This document shows, piece after piece, positions 52,536-61,239 of a stretch of 64,000 nt of DNA (the stretch's first letter is position 1; the number at the start of each line of letters is the position of its first letter). A program made the position numbers and the translations under genes. The stretch is from UBA7662 sp036787895 (lineage in GTDB: Bacteria; Bacteroidota; Bacteroidia; UBA7662). The notes under the pieces are model-generated. The model did no database searches. It was given only the letters and a program-made list of their open reading frames with translations, and had not been told where the DNA came from. The stretch is from positions 25,901 through 89,900 of the forward strand of contig DAIQOK010000014.1 in NCBI GenBank assembly GCA_036787895.1, given 5' to 3'.

Positions 52536-52715
52536 TTAGATTTCCTCTACTTTAATCAGGTGACTCACTTTCATGAGCATACCAGCGATTTGCGGTGTGA
52601 TTTCGTGTTCAACACTGGCGTGCGGGTGACGCAGACCAAGTGCTATCAAAGTACGCTTCTGACGCAAGGTGCGACCGATGCCACTTTTGGTTTGTGTGAT
52701 TTTCAAACGAGCCAT
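52536..52715 (-). CDS. rpmD: 50S ribosomal protein L30
   Basis: 59 residues read directly: MARLKITQTKSGIGRTLRQK, then RTLIALGLRHPHASVEHE, ending in KVSHLIKVEEI. All core L30 features are present. It lies between rpsE and rplO with only 2-4 bp on each side. Confidence 0.95.
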   Translation of the reverse strand: MARLKITQTKSGIGRTLRQKRTLIALGLRHPHASVEHEITPQIAGMLMKVSHLIKVEEI

Positions 52716-52719
52716 CTGC

Positions 52720-53238
52720 TTATCCGTTAAATACTTTACTCATTTTAACCTGACGCTGTTCGGCCACGGTGTGGGGGTCACGCAATTGTGCCAGGGCGTC
52801 GATGGTTGCTTTCACCACATTATGTGGGTTAGACGAACCTTTCGACTTGGCCAATACATCGGTAATACCGGCACTCTCCAATACGGCACGCATGGCACCA
52901 CCAGCGATAACACCGGTACCGTGCGAAGCCGGCTTGATGAATACGCGACCACCGCCAAACTTACCGTTCGACTCATGGGGAACAGTTCCTTTCATCAAAG
53001 GCACCTTGATCAGCGATTTTTTCGCGTCATCAATACCTTTTGCGATGGCTTCGGATACTTCCTTGGCTTTGCCGAGACCGTAACCTACGATACCGTTCTC
53101 GTCGCCCACTACCACAATGGCAGAGAAGCTGAAAGTACGACCACCTTTGGTCACTTTGGCTACGCGCTGTACGCTAACGAGGCGATCTTTCAATTCGATC
53201 TCGCTTGCTTTTACTCTTTTTATGTTCGATGTAGACAT
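52720..53238 (-). CDS. rpsE: 30S ribosomal protein S5
   Basis: 172 residues. DsRBD-like N-terminal half (KDRLVSVQRVAKVTKGGRTF, VVGDENGIVGYGLGKAKEV) and the C-terminal GTGVIAGGAMRAVLESAGI. It affects translation fidelity. The next gene (rpmD) is 4 bp away. Confidence 0.98.
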   Translation of the reverse strand: MSTSNIKRVKASEIELKDRLVSVQRVAKVTKGGRTFSFSAIVVVGDENGIVGYGLGKAKEVSEAIAKGIDDAKKSLIKVPLMKGTVPHESNGKFGGGRVFIKPASHGTGVIAGGAMRAVLESAGITDVLAKSKGSSNPHNVVKATIDALAQLRDPHTVAEQRQVKMSKVFNG

Positions 53239-53250
53239 ATCTCTTTAAGC

Positions 53251-53607
53251 TTAGAAATTTAAGCCACCCTCACGGGCACCTTCTGCGAGCGCTTTCACGC
53301 GTCCATGGTACAAATAACCGTTACGGTCGAATACCACCTGGGTGATACCGGCAGCAACCGCTTTCGCAGCGAGTGCTTTACCTACCATAACAGAGGTAGA
53401 TGTTTTATCTCCTTTATTACCAGCGATATCCTTCTCGGTAGAAGAAGCGGCACACAAAGTGACACCTGCTACATCGTCGATAATTTGGGCATATATCTCT
53501 TTGTTGCTGCGGTAAACCGACAAACGCGGACGTTCAGCAACCCCAGTAACACGCTTGCGAATGCCTCTTTTAATACGTGTTCTACGATCAATTTTCTGAT
53601 TAGCCAT
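53251..53607 (-). CDS. rplR: 50S ribosomal protein L18
   Basis: 118 residues: RLSVYRSNKEIYAQIIDD, then VFDRNGYLYHGRVKALAEGA. It binds 5S rRNA with L5. Confidence 0.98.
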   Translation of the reverse strand: MANQKIDRRTRIKRGIRKRVTGVAERPRLSVYRSNKEIYAQIIDDVAGVTLCAASSTEKDIAGNKGDKTSTSVMVGKALAAKAVAAGITQVVFDRNGYLYHGRVKALAEGAREGGLNF

Positions 53608-53616
53608 TGCTCAAGC

Positions 53617-54174
53617 TTATTTTTTAGAGGCTGATTTACCTGCTTTTCTACGAAGAACCTCACCCACAAAACGAACACCTTTACCTTTGTAAGGCTCTGG
53701 TTTACGCAAGCCACGGATTTTAGCAGCTACCTGCCCAATCAGTTCCTTGTCGTTGCTGTGTAATGTAATTACAGGGTTCTTACCTTTTAACGTTTCTGTC
53801 TTCAGTGATACCTCTTTCGGCACTTCCAACACGATTTCGTGCGAATAACCCAAAGAAAGCTCCAGCAACTGACCGTTAGCGTTGGCACGATAACCTACGC
53901 CTACGAGTTCTTGCTGAAGGGTATAACCTTCGGTCACACCAATAACCATGTTGTGGATGAGCGAACGGTACAAACCATGCAAGGCACGGTGACGTTTGCT
54001 CTCCGTAGGACGGATTACGGTGAGGATGTTCTCGTCGATCGACACTTTAATGTCGGTATCAACCGGACGTGAGAGTTCGCCCTTAGGGCCTTTAACGGTT
54101 ACGATATTCTTATCAGATACCAACACAGTTACACCGGCAGGCAATGAAATCGGGAGTTTACCAATACGTGACAT
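53617..54174 (-). CDS. rplF: 50S ribosomal protein L6
   Basis: 185 residues from the Met of SRIGKLPISLPAGV (ATG 54174). The frame reads 10 codons further up to 54204 but that part overlaps the end of rpsH. The C-terminal IRGLRKPEPYKGKGVRF motif is typical. Confidence 0.97.
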   Translation of the reverse strand: MSRIGKLPISLPAGVTVLVSDKNIVTVKGPKGELSRPVDTDIKVSIDENILTVIRPTESKRHRALHGLYRSLIHNMVIGVTEGYTLQQELVGVGYRANANGQLLELSLGYSHEIVLEVPKEVSLKTETLKGKNPVITLHSNDKELIGQVAAKIRGLRKPEPYKGKGVRFVGEVLRRKAGKSASKK

Positions 54175-54188
54175 GTTTTCCTCCTGAA

Positions 54189-54584
54189 TTAAGATACGTA
54201 ACACAATACTTCACCACCAACATTCAGCTGACGCGCTTCTTTGTCGGTCATGATACCTTTCGACGTAGATACAATGGCGATACCCAACCCATTGATCACA
54301 CGTGGCAACTCGCCCACTCCAGCATACTTGCGCAAGCCCGGACGGCTAATACGCTGTAAGCTGCGGATAACCGGCTCGTTGGTGCCCTGCATATACTTGA
54401 GGGCTATTTTGATGGTGCCTTGCGGACCATCAGCTTCGAACTTATAATTGGCGATATAGCCTTTGTCAAAGAGCACTTTCGTTAACTCTTTCTTCATGTT
54501 CGAAGCGGGGATCTCTACCACACGATGGCGCGCCTTCATGGCGTTGCGCAAGCGGGTGAGATAATCTGCTATCGGGTCAGTCAT
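54189..54584 (-). CDS. rpsH: 30S ribosomal protein S8
   Basis: 131 residues: TDPIADYLTRLRNAMKARH at the start, SRPGLRKYAGVGELPRV and STSKGIMTDKEAR near the end. In other bacteria S8 is the feedback repressor of the spc block. Whether that holds here is unknown. Confidence 0.98.
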   Translation of the reverse strand: MTDPIADYLTRLRNAMKARHRVVEIPASNMKKELTKVLFDKGYIANYKFEADGPQGTIKIALKYMQGTNEPVIRSLQRISRPGLRKYAGVGELPRVINGLGIAIVSTSKGIMTDKEARQLNVGGEVLCYVS

Positions 54585-54606
54585 TACTAAAACTTTATAC
54601 TATTAA

Positions 54607-54876
54607 TTACCAGCTTCCTTTGGTTACACCCGGAATCTTGCCCTCACTGGCCATTTTGCGGAACAGTACACGGCTGATGCCGAACTGGCGCATATAACCT
54701 CTTGGACGACCTGTCAATTTGCAACGATTGTGCAAACGAACAGGAGAAGCGTTTTTAGGCAGCTTCTGCAGACCCAGATAATCACCGGCTTCTTTGAGGG
54801 CAGCACGCTTCGCAGCGTATTTCTCAACTGTCTTCAGACGTTTGAGACCTCTTGCTTTTACACTTTCCTTAGCCAT
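54607..54876 (-). CDS. rpsN: 30S ribosomal protein S14
   Basis: 89 residues: AKESVKARGLKRLKTVEKYA, then the end RPRGYMRQFGISRVLFRKMA and GVTKGSW. It has only one Cys (HNRCKLTGR), so it is a zinc-free form. Confidence 0.97.
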   Translation of the reverse strand: MAKESVKARGLKRLKTVEKYAAKRAALKEAGDYLGLQKLPKNASPVRLHNRCKLTGRPRGYMRQFGISRVLFRKMASEGKIPGVTKGSW

Positions 54877-54879
54877 GGA

Positions 54880-55437
54880 TTATTTATTTGCGGTTTTGAA
54901 CGGTAAACCAAGTTCCTGCAACAAGGCCATAGCCTCTTCGTCGGTTTTGGCAGTAGTTACAAAGGTGATGTCCATACCGGTGATTTTGTTCACCTTGTCG
55001 ATGTTGATCTCCGGGAAGATAATCTGTTCGGTTACACCCAGGGTATAGTTACCGCGACCGTCGAAGCCTTTGGGGCTTATGCCTTTGAAGTCACGCACAC
55101 GAGGTAAAGAAACCGAAATCAATCGATCCAGGAATTCATACATTTTAACGTCACGCAAAGTGGTACGAACGCCGATCGGCATTTTCTCACGAAGTTTGAA
55201 GTTAGAAATCGCTTTACGCGACATGGTAGGTACACATTTCTGACCGGTAATCTGTGTCATTTCCGCAACAGCTGCATCTATCAGCTTTTTGTCGGAAACA
55301 GCAGCACCAACGCCTTGGTTGATACAGATTTTCGTCAAGGTCGGAATCTGCATCACGTTCTTATAAGCGAATTTGGCCTGCATGGCAGGAATCACTTCCG
55401 CTTTATATTTGGTCTTAAGACGAGTTTCGTTAGCCAT
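54880..55437 (-). CDS. rplE: 50S ribosomal protein L5
   Basis: 185 residues: MQIPTLTKICINQGVG, then GQKCVPTMSRKAISNFKLRE and FPEINIDKVNKITGMDI. It binds 5S rRNA. Its start shares one base with the stop of rplX. Confidence 0.98.
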   Translation of the reverse strand: MANETRLKTKYKAEVIPAMQAKFAYKNVMQIPTLTKICINQGVGAAVSDKKLIDAAVAEMTQITGQKCVPTMSRKAISNFKLREKMPIGVRTTLRDVKMYEFLDRLISVSLPRVRDFKGISPKGFDGRGNYTLGVTEQIIFPEINIDKVNKITGMDITFVTTAKTDEEAMALLQELGLPFKTANK

Positions 55438-55757
55438 TACTTGATTATTTCTCCGGTTTTCTTAGCGAAGCGCACGAGTTTACCGTTGTCGCCGGCCTTG
55501 CGACCGATGCGGCTTGGTGTGCCACCTACCACAACCATAAGGTTGCTCAGGTGCAAAGGCGCTTCTTTTTTTACGATTCCGCCGTTCGGATTGGTAGCTG
55601 TTGGTTTGCTGTGTTTGGTGATCATATTCACACCTTCAACAATCGCCTTCAATTCGGCTGGCATAATTTCGAGGACACGGCCTTCTTTGCCTTTGTCATC
55701 GCCGGTGATCACACGGACGAGGTCCCCTTTTTTAATCTTCAGTTTTGTACTTGCCAT
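55437..55757 (-). CDS. rplX: 50S ribosomal protein L24
   Basis: 106 residues from ATG 55757 (MASTKLKIKKGDLVRVITGD), a KOW-fold start followed by DDKGKEGRVLEIMP. The frame extends 13 codons to 55796 but this upstream part overlaps rplN. Confidence 0.96.
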   Translation of the reverse strand: MASTKLKIKKGDLVRVITGDDKGKEGRVLEIMPAELKAIVEGVNMITKHSKPTATNPNGGIVKKEAPLHLSNLMVVVGGTPSRIGRKAGDNGKLVRFAKKTGEIIK

Positions 55758-55767
55758 GGTGTTCTGA

Positions 55768-56136
55768 TTAAAGTACTTCAGGTGCCAGTGAAACAATCTT
55801 CATGAACTGCTTCTCACGAAGTTCACGGGCCACCGGGCCAAAAATACGTGTGCCGCGCGGCTCATCCTGGTTGTTCAACAATACAACAGCATTGTCGTCG
55901 AAGCGGATATATGAACCATCTTTACGGCGTACTTCCTTGCGGGTACGAACGATGACAGCCTTGGATACGGTTCCTTTTTTAGCGTTACCTGAAGGAATAG
56001 CCGACTTAATCGAAACAACGATTTTGTCGCCTACACTGGCATAACGTTTGCCGGTTCCACCCAATACGCGGATGCAAAGTACCTCTTTGGCACCACTGTT
56101 ATCTGCAACAGCTAATCTACTTTCCTGCTGTATCAT
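55768..56136 (-). CDS. rplN: 50S ribosomal protein L14
   Basis: 122 residues: MIQQESRLAVADNSGAKEV, then RRKDGSYIRFDDNAVVLLN, GTRIFGPVARELRE. Standard length. It shares one base with the stop of rpsQ. Confidence 0.98.
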   Translation of the reverse strand: MIQQESRLAVADNSGAKEVLCIRVLGGTGKRYASVGDKIVVSIKSAIPSGNAKKGTVSKAVIVRTRKEVRRKDGSYIRFDDNAVVLLNNQDEPRGTRIFGPVARELREKQFMKIVSLAPEVL

Positions 56137-56402
56137 TACTTAGCCCTTTCAATGATTTCTACCAATCTCCAACGTTTGTTCTTGCTGAGCGGACGGGTCT
56201 CACTGATGCGTACGAGGTCGCCGATATTACAATCGTTGTTCTCGTCATGCGCCATGAATTTCTTCGTGCTCTTCATGAATTTACCGTAGATCGGGTGTTT
56301 TACTTTACGTTCTACCACAACTGTGATGGTTTTAGTCATCTTGTTGCTTACAACGTTACCGATACGTTCTTTTCTTGCGTTCCTTTCCATCTCAGCGATC
56401 AT
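56136..56402 (-). CDS. rpsQ: 30S ribosomal protein S17
   Basis: 88 residues: RKERIGNVVSNKMTKTITVV, KHPIYGKFMKSTKKFMAHDE, GDLVRISETRPLSKNKRWRL. Start at ATG 56402, which overlaps rpmC by 4 bp. Confidence 0.97.
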   Translation of the reverse strand: MIAEMERNARKERIGNVVSNKMTKTITVVVERKVKHPIYGKFMKSTKKFMAHDENNDCNIGDLVRISETRPLSKNKRWRLVEIIERAK

Positions 56403-56605
56403 TGATTGTTGGCGGTTGCTTGTTGGCGTACGGTAAGTTCGGTCAGTAAACGGGCAATTACCTTGCGCGTTTGACGAATCTTGGCCGGGCTTTCGATAGC
56501 CGACACAGCATGGGTAAACTTCAGCTTCGTCAGCTGCTGTTTCTCCTCTTTTATCCGGTCAGCAATCTCTGCTGTGGATAGTTCTTTTATAGCGGAGTTT
56601 TTCAT
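56399..56605 (-). CDS. rpmC: 50S ribosomal protein L29
   Basis: 68 residues, two helices: IKELSTAEIADRIKEEKQQL, then KFTHAVSAIESPAKIRQTRK. It sits at the peptide exit tunnel. Confidence 0.97.
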   Translation of the reverse strand: MKNSAIKELSTAEIADRIKEEKQQLTKLKFTHAVSAIESPAKIRQTRKVIARLLTELTVRQQATANNQ

Positions 56606-56613
56606 GTCTTTTC

Positions 56614-57036
56614 TTATTCTCCTACGTAATCTCTTCGTACGATAAATTTGGTGCTAACCGGCAGTTTTTGAGCGGCAAGGCGCATGGCCTCTTTAGCGAC
56701 CGGCAAAGGTACACCTTCTGCTTCAAATATCAAAGTACCTGGTTTAACTACGGCTACCCAATATTCCGGCGAACCTTTACCCTTACCCATACGCACTTCT
56801 GCAGGCTTTTTGGTGATAGGTTTGTCGGGGAAAATCCGGATCCAAACCTGACCTTCACGTTTCATAAAGCGGGTTACCGCAATACGAGCTGCTTCGATCT
56901 GGCGTGAAGTAATCCAGTGCTCTTCCAGGGTTTTCAGACCAAAAGATCCAAAGGCCAACTCCGCACCGCGGGTAGCATTGCCTTTGATCCGGCCTTTATG
57001 CATCTTTCTGAATTTCGTTCTTTTCGGCTGTAACAT
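56614..57036 (-). CDS. rplP: 50S ribosomal protein L16
   Basis: 140 residues: MLQPKRTKFRKMHKGRIKG, RAAR-type segment EAARIAVTRFMKREGQVW, RMGKGKGSPEYWVAVVKPG. It organises the A site. Confidence 0.98.
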   Translation of the reverse strand: MLQPKRTKFRKMHKGRIKGNATRGAELAFGSFGLKTLEEHWITSRQIEAARIAVTRFMKREGQVWIRIFPDKPITKKPAEVRMGKGKGSPEYWVAVVKPGTLIFEAEGVPLPVAKEAMRLAAQKLPVSTKFIVRRDYVGE

Positions 57037-57055
57037 CTCTCTGGCTCCTTATCAA

Positions 57056-57892
57056 TTAACCTTTTCTGGTACGATCACCACCACCAGCGTTACCACCTGT
57101 ACGACGACGGTCACTGCCACCGCCGCCACCGCGACGATCGCCTGCTCCGCCACCTCCGCGACGCTCGCCACCAGAACGACGGTCACCACCACGACCACCC
57201 TCAGGTGTGCCGGTATTTGGTCCGCCAGCCTGTGCACGGCTGCCTACGTTGGGGGAAAGATCGCGTTTACCATAAATCTCACCTTTGCAAATCCATACTT
57301 TCACACCGATTTTACCATAAACGGTTTGTGCTTCTTTCAAAGCATAATCGATGTCGGCACGGAGGGTATGCAAGGGGATACGTCCTTCTTTGTATTGCTC
57401 ACTGCGGGCAATCTCAGCACCGCCCAGTCGACCTGAAACGAGTACTTTGATACCTTCGGCACCCATACGCATGGTAGAGGCAATCGAAGTTTTCATCGCA
57501 CGACGGAAAGAAACACGGGCCTCAAGCTGACGGGCAATGCCTTCAGCAACCAGGGCAGCATCCAATTCCGGACGTTTGATTTCGAAGATGTTGATTTGAA
57601 CATCTTTGCTGGTGAGCTTCTTAATCTCTTCTTTGATGCGATCAACCTCGGCACCACCTTTACCAATCACGATACCGGGACGGCTGGTGTGTACGGTGAT
57701 GATGATGCGCTTCAAAGTACGCTCGATCACCACGCGGCTGATACCACCATTGTTGATACGTGCATTGAGATAGCTGCGTATTTTCTCGTCTTCTACGAGT
57801 TTGTCTGCGTAATTATTGCCACCGAACCAGTTGGAATCCCAACCACGGATATAGCCTAAGCGCAGGCTGACAGGATTAATCTTTTGTCCCAT
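57056..57892 (-). CDS. rpsC: 30S ribosomal protein S3 with Arg/Gly-rich C-terminal tail
   Basis: 278 residues. The S3 core (about 1-222) is standard: GQKINPVSLRLGYIRGWDS, the KH domain with VIGKGGAEVDRIKEEI, and ALVAEGIARQLEARVSFRRA. The last 50 or so residues are an unusual Gly/Arg/Asp tail with repeated GGDRR, GGERRGGGG and SDRRRTGG groups, coded by a GC-rich low-complexity stretch (57056-57220). The mature S3 end lies at the mRNA entry of the 30S, so the tail would extend there. Confidence 0.96.
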   Translation of the reverse strand: MGQKINPVSLRLGYIRGWDSNWFGGNNYADKLVEDEKIRSYLNARINNGGISRVVIERTLKRIIITVHTSRPGIVIGKGGAEVDRIKEEIKKLTSKDVQINIFEIKRPELDAALVAEGIARQLEARVSFRRAMKTSIASTMRMGAEGIKVLVSGRLGGAEIARSEQYKEGRIPLHTLRADIDYALKEAQTVYGKIGVKVWICKGEIYGKRDLSPNVGSRAQAGGPNTGTPEGGRGGDRRSGGERRGGGGAGDRRGGGGGSDRRRTGGNAGGGDRTRKG

Positions 57893-57898
57893 TTGCTA

Positions 57899-58255
57899 TT
57901 AGTCGTTTACAGTGGTCAGGGTGTCGATAACAAGCGTTACGTGATTCGAACGCTTGCGGATACGGTGCCCGCGACCTTGCGGGGCCGGGCGAAGACGCTT
58001 GAGCATGCGACCACCATCTACCTGTACGCTTTTTACGTAGAGGTTAGCGGTATCAATCGACTGATCTTCGTTTTTCTTCTCCCAGTTATTGATGGCCGAC
58101 ATGAGCAATTTCTCGAGTGGAAGACTCGCGTCTTGTTTCGCGAAACGCAGAATGTTCAGCGCCTGGTCAGCTTTTTTGCCGCGGATGAGGTCTACAACGA
58201 GACGCATCTTGCGGGGAGAGCTGGGACAGTTACGGAGTATGGCTACTGCTTCCAT
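57899..58255 (-). CDS. rplV: 50S ribosomal protein L22
   Basis: 118 residues: CPSSPRKMRLVVDLIRGKKA at the start and RLRPAPQGRGHRIRKRSNHV at the end. Its beta hairpin lines the exit tunnel. The start shares one base with the stop of rpsS. Confidence 0.98.
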   Translation of the reverse strand: MEAVAILRNCPSSPRKMRLVVDLIRGKKADQALNILRFAKQDASLPLEKLLMSAINNWEKKNEDQSIDTANLYVKSVQVDGGRMLKRLRPAPQGRGHRIRKRSNHVTLVIDTLTTVND

Positions 58256-58533
58256 TATTTCTTTCCTTTATCTTTTTTAGCCACGTGACCGCGAAAGTTA
58301 CGGGTAGGAGAAAACTCACCGAGTTTGTGTCCAACCATATTCTCCGTCACATATACCGGGATGAATTTGTTGCCATTGTGTACGGCAAACGTATGTCCCA
58401 CAAAATCAGGGGTGATCATCGAACGGCGCGACCAGGTTTTGATTACGGTCTTTTTAGCCCCTTCGTTCTGTGCGTCTACCTTCTTCTCGAGGGTATACTC
58501 TACAAATGGTCCTTTTTTAAGTGAACGCGCCAT
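58255..58533 (-). CDS. rpsS: 30S ribosomal protein S19
   Basis: 92 residues: ARSLKKGPFVEYTLEKKVD, WSRRSMITPDFVGHTFAVHN, GHKLGEFSPTRNFRGH. It is a head protein. Confidence 0.98.
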   Translation of the reverse strand: MARSLKKGPFVEYTLEKKVDAQNEGAKKTVIKTWSRRSMITPDFVGHTFAVHNGNKFIPVYVTENMVGHKLGEFSPTRNFRGHVAKKDKGKK

Positions 58534-58536
58534 TGC

Positions 58537-59361
58537 TTATCCTTTCCTGCGTTTAATGATCATTCTGTCTGACTGTCTCTTGCCACGACGGGTTTTGTAG
58601 CCTTTCGACAACAAACCTTTGCGTGAGCGTGGGTGACCACCACTTGCGCGGCCTTCACCACCACCCATAGGGTGATCAACCGGGTTCATGGCAACACCAC
58701 GAACACGAGGGCGGCGACCCAACCAACGCTTGCGACCAGCTTTACCGCTGATTTCGAGCAAGTGATCTTCATTCGACAATTCACCCATAGTAGCTACACA
58801 GCTGAGCAATACCATGCGGGTTTCACCGCTCGGCAATTTCACAATGGCATATTTACCATCACGTGCAGCCAAAATAGCTTTGGCACCGGCACTGCGTACC
58901 ATCTGACCACCACGACCGGGCTGAAGCTCGATATTGTGAATGGCTGAACCCAAAGGAATTTTCGACAAAGGAAGGGTATTGCCAGCATCGGGAGCTACAG
59001 CTTCGCCAGCGACAACGGTTTGACCGACCTGTAGACCCTGGGGAGCCAGGATATAGCGCTTCTCACCATCGGCATAAGCCAACAAAGCAATGAGCGTGGT
59101 ACGGTTTGGATCATATTCAATCGTTTTTACTACGGCAGGAATGTCTTTCTTGTCGCGTTTGAAATCGATGATGCGGTACATTTTTTTGTGACCACCGCCA
59201 ATGTAGCGCATGGTCATCTTACCTGTATTGTTACGTCCGCCGGAACGTTTTGTTGGGGCCAACAGGCTCTTCTCAGGCGTGTTGGTGGTTACCTCAGCAT
59301 AGGTGTTGGCAACCTTAAAACGTAAACCCGGAGTTACCGGACTAAATCTTTTTACTGCCAT
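58537..59361 (-). CDS. rplB: 50S ribosomal protein L2
   Basis: 274 residues: KRFSPVTPGLRFKV, SGGRNNTGKMTMRYIGGGHK, and the active-site-near stretch VRGVAMNPVDHPMGGGEGRA with its conserved His. It is essential for peptidyl transfer. Confidence 0.98.
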   Translation of the reverse strand: MAVKRFSPVTPGLRFKVANTYAEVTTNTPEKSLLAPTKRSGGRNNTGKMTMRYIGGGHKKMYRIIDFKRDKKDIPAVVKTIEYDPNRTTLIALLAYADGEKRYILAPQGLQVGQTVVAGEAVAPDAGNTLPLSKIPLGSAIHNIELQPGRGGQMVRSAGAKAILAARDGKYAIVKLPSGETRMVLLSCVATMGELSNEDHLLEISGKAGRKRWLGRRPRVRGVAMNPVDHPMGGGEGRASGGHPRSRKGLLSKGYKTRRGKRQSDRMIIKRRKG

Positions 59362-59365
59362 TTTC

Positions 59366-59656
59366 TTAGATGTTACTGTAGAAATCGATATTATCGCCTT
59401 CCTTCAAGGTGACAATGGCTTTTTTGAAGCTGTCTTTGCGGCCTTGTACGTAACCCGCTTTGGTATAGCGGCTTTTCGTTTTACCGGCATAGACCATGGT
59501 ATTTACCGCGGTAACGGTAATACCAAACATAGCTTCGATCGCTTTTTTAATTTCGATCTTATTGGCCCTTTTGTCGACCCGGAAAGCATACTGGTTACGC
59601 TTCTCGCCGAGCATGGTCATCTTCTCGGTGATGATAGGTTTTTTCAGCAATTCCAT
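59366..59656 (-). CDS. rplW: 50S ribosomal protein L23
   Basis: 96 residues: LLKKPIITEKMTMLGEKRN, KIEIKKAIEAMFGITVTAVN. It docks trigger factor and SRP at the exit tunnel. Confidence 0.97.
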   Translation of the reverse strand: MELLKKPIITEKMTMLGEKRNQYAFRVDKRANKIEIKKAIEAMFGITVTAVNTMVYAGKTKSRYTKAGYVQGRKDSFKKAIVTLKEGDNIDFYSNI

Positions 59657-59660
59657 GGCC

Positions 59661-60290
59661 TTACTTATTAAGAGTTTCTTCGATCTTCGCGATCGAGCTG
59701 TTTACCATCAGGATCTTGCCTGCGTTCATCACATCATAGGTGTTGAGGTCGCTGGCCATCACCAGTTTCAATTTCTGAAGGTTACGACCCGACAGCACGA
59801 TGTTGTGGCTGTTTTCAGGAAGTACCACGAGCAACTTTTGGCCGCTCAGTTTCAGGTTATTCAGCAGGCCTACAAATGCTTTGGTTTTAGGCGTTTCATA
59901 ATTGAAATCTTCTACAACCATGATGTTGTTGGCTTGTGCTTTATAGGTCAGCGCCGATTTACGGGCGAGGACTTTCACCTTCTTGTTCAGCTTGAAGCCG
60001 TAGTCGCGAACACGTGGTCCGAAAACACGAGCACCACCGCGGAAGGAAGGGCTGTTGATATCACCTTTACGTGAGCCACCGGTGCCTTTTTGCTTGTGCA
60101 GCTTGCGGGTTGAACCGGAAATCTCGTTACGCTCTTTTGACTTGTGCGTACCCTGACGCTGATGCGCGAGGTACTGCTTTACATCGAGATAGATGGCATG
60201 GTCGTTTGGCTCGATGCCGAAAACGCCCGCAGGCAAAGTCGCTTTCGACTTCGTTTCTACGCCTGCTGTGTTGAAAATAGGAAGTTCCAT
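59661..60290 (-). CDS. rplD: 50S ribosomal protein L4
   Basis: 209 residues: the extended loop RNEISGSTRKLHKQKGTGGS and GGARVFGPRVRDYGFKLNKK. In Escherichia coli L4 represses the S10 operon. This is not shown here. Confidence 0.98.
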   Translation of the reverse strand: MELPIFNTAGVETKSKATLPAGVFGIEPNDHAIYLDVKQYLAHQRQGTHKSKERNEISGSTRKLHKQKGTGGSRKGDINSPSFRGGARVFGPRVRDYGFKLNKKVKVLARKSALTYKAQANNIMVVEDFNYETPKTKAFVGLLNNLKLSGQKLLVVLPENSHNIVLSGRNLQKLKLVMASDLNTYDVMNAGKILMVNSSIAKIEETLNK

Positions 60291-60292
60291 GA

Positions 60293-60910
60293 TTATTTCT
60301 CCACGATTACGAATGAACCCTTAGCTCCTGGAACGGAACCTTTCACTACGAGTATGTTCTGCTCAGGGAATACCTTCATGATTTCCAGGTTTTGTACCTT
60401 AACACGATCGCCACCAGTACGGCCGGCCATGCGCATTCCTTTGAATACACGACTTGGAAATGAAGATGCACCGAGTGAACCGGGAGCACGGAGACGGTTG
60501 TGCTGACCGTGGGTTTGACCACCAACACCAGCGAAGCCATGACGCTTCACAACGCCTTGGAAACCTTTACCCTTACTTTCACCTACTACGTCTACAAATT
60601 CGCCTTCTTCGAAAATGTCAACCGTCACGGTTGAACCACTTTCCAGCGCTGATTCGAAAGTGGTAAACTCCACCAGCTTACGCTTGGGGGTAGTTCCTGC
60701 TTTCTTAAAGTGTCCCTGCATGGCTTGAGAAGTATTCTTCTCTTTCTTCTCTCCGAAGGCCAGCTGGTAGGCAGCATAACCGTCTGTTTCGACGGTTTTT
60801 ACTTGCGTCACAACGCAAGGACCAGCTTCCAAAACTGTGCATGGGACGCTTTTCCCATCGGCACTGAAAAGACTGGTCATTCCAACTTTTTTACCAATTA
60901 TTCCTGACAT
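60293..60910 (-). CDS. rplC: 50S ribosomal protein L3
   Basis: 205 residues from ATG 60910 (SGIIGKKVGMTSLFSADGK). KGKGFQGVVKRHGFAG and PGSLGASSFPSRVFKGMRM are L3. Five in-frame codons upstream (to 60925) are possible but do not belong to the family core. Confidence 0.97.
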   Translation of the reverse strand: MSGIIGKKVGMTSLFSADGKSVPCTVLEAGPCVVTQVKTVETDGYAAYQLAFGEKKEKNTSQAMQGHFKKAGTTPKRKLVEFTTFESALESGSTVTVDIFEEGEFVDVVGESKGKGFQGVVKRHGFAGVGGQTHGQHNRLRAPGSLGASSFPSRVFKGMRMAGRTGGDRVKVQNLEIMKVFPEQNILVVKGSVPGAKGSFVIVEK

Positions 60911-60921
60911 CTCAGTTATTG

Positions 60922-61227
60922 TCAAACTTTAATTTCTACATCTACACCGCTCGGAAGCTCCAGCTTCATCAGGGCATCTACCGTCTTCGAAGAAGAACTG
61001 TAGATATCCAACACTCTTTTGTAAGAGCAGAGCTGGAATTGCTCACGGGCTTTTTTGTTCACGTGCGGACTTTTCAGCACGGTGAAGATTCTTTTTTCAG
61101 TCGGCAACGGAATAGGACCGCTCACAACTGCACCCGTGGTCTTCACGGTTTTGACGATCTTCTCAGCCGATTTATCGACGAGATTATGATCGTACGATTT
61201 TAATTTGATGCGTATACGATGGCTCAT
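60922..61227 (-). CDS. rpsJ: 30S ribosomal protein S10
   Basis: 101 residues: IRIKLKSYDHNLVDKSAEKI, GPIPLPTEKRIFTVLKSPHV, and the end KLELPSGVDVEIKV. It lies 12 bp after fusA with no tuf between. Confidence 0.98.
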   Translation of the reverse strand: MSHRIRIKLKSYDHNLVDKSAEKIVKTVKTTGAVVSGPIPLPTEKRIFTVLKSPHVNKKAREQFQLCSYKRVLDIYSSSSKTVDALMKLELPSGVDVEIKV

Positions 61228-61239
61228 GGCTCCTGATAA

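Noticed and set aside
53839..54359. Plus-strand open frames opposite rplF and rpsH
   Set aside because: Antisense shadows of conserved ribosomal genes.
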